A DNA stretch of 32,021 bases from an uncultured Caryophanales bacterium (GTDB taxonomy: Bacteria; Bacillota_I; Bacilli_A; RF39; UBA660), in the NCBI GenBank assembly GCA_947648915.1, contig CANSPQ010000014.1:1-32021 (forward strand). Direction: 5' to 3'. The translations under genes and the position numbers were made by a program. Positions 31,987 through 32,021 of this stretch are shown here, piece by piece. The notes under the pieces are model-generated. The model was not told where the DNA came from and ran no database searches. It worked only from the letters and a program-made list of their open reading frames with translations. Numbering within the stretch: position 1 is the first letter of the stretch; every line of letters begins with the position of its first letter.

Positions 31987-32021
31987 AATTTAAAATATAA
32001 GATAAGGCTGTAGAACTACCA

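Overview
This AT-rich window comes from a low-GC Gram-positive bacterium that uses the standard genetic code (TGA serves as a stop). It has RNA polymerase delta, a full-length pro-SigK, a YneF-type protein and a ywiB-argS-rpoE gene order. Together these point to a spore-forming Bacilli or Erysipelotrichia relative, possibly one of the small-genome gut lineages such as RF39. That placement is inference from gene content and order only.

Layout. Positions 1-661 hold the end of a type III toxin-antitoxin locus: 34-bp tandem antitoxin RNA repeats, an attenuating terminator, then a ToxN/AbiQ-family endoribonuclease. A divergent PP2C-like phosphatase (677-1513) follows directly. A class A penicillin-binding protein (1641-3596, minus strand) is convergent with it. 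A housekeeping stretch then carries ywiB, argS, rpoE and a HAD nucleotidase-like gene. From 6889 to 11604 there is an accessory insert: two overlapping TPR genes (the second with an AbiEi-like winged-helix N-terminus), flanked by two roughly 154-bp near-identical copies of a sigma-A promoter plus a structured, G-rich leader. The second copy drives a Fic-domain gene. Core genes resume with parE, an unknown small gene, parC, yneF, sigK (minus strand) and gltX. These are followed by a solo HipA/CtkA-like kinase, a CmpB-like membrane protein and a GT2 glycosyltransferase.

The right third (22.7-32.0 kb) is a polymorphic-toxin locus. A leader with several possible control structures precedes a small sigma-region-4-like regulator. 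A dense 248-bp control region follows, with helically phased tandem motifs, a terminator and a perfect 14-bp palindrome. Then come a phage tail-collar-like protein, a small coiled-coil/HTH protein, a 2084-residue DNRLRE/RHS protein with a C-terminal HNH-like nuclease, its probable immunity protein, and a displaced, broken fragment of the RHS repeat region.

How the parts fit. Three accessory modules (ToxIN plus phosphatase, TPR/Fic, and RHS toxin) sit among conserved informational and cell-envelope genes. Several terminators overlap the promoter of the next gene, and several transcripts appear to start almost at the ribosome-binding site, so the genome looks compact. The least explained signals are the duplicated structured leader around the TPR genes and the control region inside the RHS operon. 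No tRNA, rRNA, CRISPR array, transposase or integrase was recognised.
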